The notes beneath the pieces are model-generated. The model had not been told where the DNA came from. It saw only the letters and a program-made list of their open reading frames with translations, and did not search any database. This document shows, piece by piece, positions 62,676-64,000 of a stretch of 64,000 nucleotides of DNA. A program made the position numbers and the translations under genes. Positions within the stretch are counted from its first letter, which is position 1. Every line of letters starts with the position of its first letter. Source of the DNA: Streptomyces sp. NRRL S-37 (GTDB lineage: Bacteria > Actinomycetota > Actinomycetes > Streptomycetales > Streptomycetaceae); NCBI RefSeq assembly GCF_000721605.1, contig NZ_JOIZ01000009.1, forward strand, positions 62,001 through 126,000. The letters run 5' to 3'.

Positions 62676-64000
62676 TCAGCCGGAGTCGTCGAACATGGCC
62701 AGCAGCGCCTGCTCGTCCGTCTCCGGTCCGGGCCGCTCCGACTGCGGCAGCTGCTCGGCCCATACCGTCTTTCCCTGCGGCATGTAGCGGGCCCCCCAGC
62801 TGCTGGTGAACTGCGCCACCAGGAACAGACCGCGCCCGCCCTCCTCGGTCATGGCCGCCCGCCGGATGCGCGGAGATGTGTTGCTGCGGTCGGAGACCTC
62901 GCAGATCAGCGAGTCGTCGCGCAGCAACCGCAGGCACACGGGCCCCCGGCCGCCGTACCGCACGGCGTTGGTGACCAGCTCGCTGACCACCAGCCCGGTG
63001 TTGAAGTCCAGCTCCGACAGGCCCCAGGCGGCGAGCTGATCGCGGGTCAGCGCCCTGGCCCGCGCCACGACCGAGGGGTCGGACGGGAACTCCCAGGCCG
63101 CCACCCGGTCCTCGGACAGCGCGTGCACACGGGCCAGCAGGAGGGCCACGTCGTCGTACGGGCCGCCGGCCGGGAGGGTGTCCGCGATCCGGTCGCAGAC
63201 GTCCTCCAGTGCCGGGCCGCCGCGGTCCAGCGAGTCCAGCAGCCGCCCGGTGCGCACGTCGGTGTCCCCGTAGCCGCGGTCCTCCTTGAGCAGACCGTCG
63301 GTGTACATCGCCAGCAGGCTGCCCGCGGGCAGGTCGACGCCTGCGGACTCGTACGGCTGGATCCCGCCGAGCCCGAGCGGCGGACCGCTCGGCAGGTCGA
63401 TCAGCCGCGCCCGCCCGCCCGGTGTCAGCACGGCGGGCGGCGGATGACCGGCCCGTGCGGCCGTGCAGCGGCACGACACCGGGTCGTACACCGCGTACAG
63501 GCAGGTCGCTCCCGTCGCGGGGTCCTGCTCCTCGTCCGACTCGCCGGGCGTCCGGCTGACCAGGTCGTCCAGGTGGGCCAGCACCTCCTCGGGCAGCAGG
63601 TCAAGACCGGCCAGCGTCCGCACCGCCGTCCGCAGCCGGCCCATGGTCGCCGCCGCCTGCAGGCCGTTCCCGGGCACGTCCCCGACGACCAGCGCCACGC
63701 GCATCCCGGACAGCGGGATCGCGTCGAACCAGTCCCCGCCCACACCGGCCCTGGCGTCCGCGGGCAGATAACGGGAGGCGAGTTCGGCGGCGCTCAGCCG
63801 GGGCAGGGCGTGCGGAAGCAGGCTGCGCTGCAGCGTCAGGGAGGCGCGGTGCTCCCGGCGGTAGTGGCGGGCGTTGTCCACGCTGATCGCGGCACGGGCC
63901 GCCAGTTCACCCGCCAGCGTCAGGTCGTCCTGCTCGTACGGCCTCGTCCTGCCGCGCCGGTAGAAGCCCGCCAGGCCCAGCACGGAGCCCCGCGCGGACA
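62676..64000 (-). CDS. GAF-SpoIIE phosphatase with C-terminal RsbW-like ATPase (partial)
   Basis: The last 441 codons of a larger gene that continues beyond the window edge; the frame is open from 64000. Visible domains in order: the end of a GAF domain (LAGFYRRGRTRPYEQDDLTLAGELAARAAISVDNAR), a SpoIIE PP2C phosphatase (LQRSLLPHALP, GVGGDWFDAIPL, LVVGDVPGNGLQAAATMGRLR, LAMYTDGLLKE, DDVALLLARV) and a C-terminal GHKL ATPase of the anti-sigma type (VVSELVTNAVRYGGRGPVCLRLLRD, EEGGRGLFLV). The combination is common among Streptomyces regulators of sigma-factor pathways. Confidence 0.88.
   Translation of the reverse strand, partial: SARGSVLGLAGFYRRGRTRPYEQDDLTLAGELAARAAISVDNARHYRREHRASLTLQRSLLPHALPRLSAAELASRYLPADARAGVGGDWFDAIPLSGMRVALVVGDVPGNGLQAAATMGRLRTAVRTLAGLDLLPEEVLAHLDDLVSRTPGESDEEQDPATGATCLYAVYDPVSCRCTAARAGHPPPAVLTPGGRARLIDLPSGPPLGLGGIQPYESAGVDLPAGSLLAMYTDGLLKEDRGYGDTDVRTGRLLDSLDRGGPALEDVCDRIADTLPAGGPYDDVALLLARVHALSEDRVAAWEFPSDPSVVARARALTRDQLAAWGLSELDFNTGLVVSELVTNAVRYGGRGPVCLRLLRDDSLICEVSDRSNTSPRIRRAAMTEEGGRGLFLVAQFTSSWGARYMPQGKTVWAEQLPQSERPGPETDEQALLAMFDDSG

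Overview
This is a very GC-rich window with strong third-position GC bias, GTG and TTG starts, many Tat-type and lipoprotein signals, SpoIIE-type phosphatases, an Rpf-like protein and a spore-associated protein. It reads as a Streptomyces chromosome segment. Several genes closely resemble S. coelicolor proteins as I remember them: the formylglycine-generating enzyme, the cellulose-active LPMO CelS2 and the adjacent GH12 cellulase. I see no tRNA, rRNA, CRISPR array, IS element or phage block. The abundance of secreted hydrolases and one-off genes suggests accessory or chromosome-arm content.

Layout. 1-2.7 kb: tail of an upstream gene, a secreted endonuclease/exonuclease/phosphatase protein and a DHA2-type MFS exporter. 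2.8-10.8 kb: a secreted GH43 enzyme divergent from a tight operon of ROK regulator, SsuCBA-like ABC importer, type I sulfatase and its activating formylglycine-generating enzyme; this looks like a complete module for taking up and desulfating an organosulfur compound. 10.9-14 kb: an F420-type oxidoreductase, a FAD-dependent reductase and a Toprim protein. 14-17.7 kb: a cellulose module of LPMO, GH12 and LacI regulator, with three copies of a GGGAGCGCTCCC-type palindrome. 17.9-20.4 kb: a glutaredoxin-like protein and an ABC-F ATPase preceded by a short leader ORF, an intrinsic terminator and a matching anti-terminator segment, i.e. a textbook-looking attenuator.

20.4-27.6 kb: small conserved proteins, a spore-associated protein, a secreted metallophosphoesterase-LamG protein, a class F sortase with its probable substrate, an ECF sigma factor with a membrane partner, and RidA. 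27.7-33.6 kb: a three-gene block of a helical-repeat protein, a divergent HSP90-family ATPase and a 995-residue TPR protein with a CxxCxxC motif. I consider this the best candidate for an undescribed chaperone system. 33.7-35.8 kb: sirtuin, DinB-like protein and methyltransferase. 36.4-49.4 kb: four large secreted glycoside hydrolases (GH106, GH127/146-like, GH106-like, GH78), all pointing to rhamnose- and arabinose-containing plant polysaccharide. Two promoters share the same -10 hexamer and are followed by related LacI-type operators.

49.6-64 kb: DoxX, an erythromycin-esterase-like protein, an Rpf-like protein, a GAF/PAS/SpoIIE phosphatase coupled to a ZIP transporter, polysaccharide deacetylase, DMT exporter, glycolipid glycosyltransferase, YihY protein, a SigB-family sigma factor, a truncated-looking XRE/metallopeptidase pair, TetR with a DUF308 membrane protein, and the 3' part of a second SpoIIE/ATPase regulator that runs off the window.
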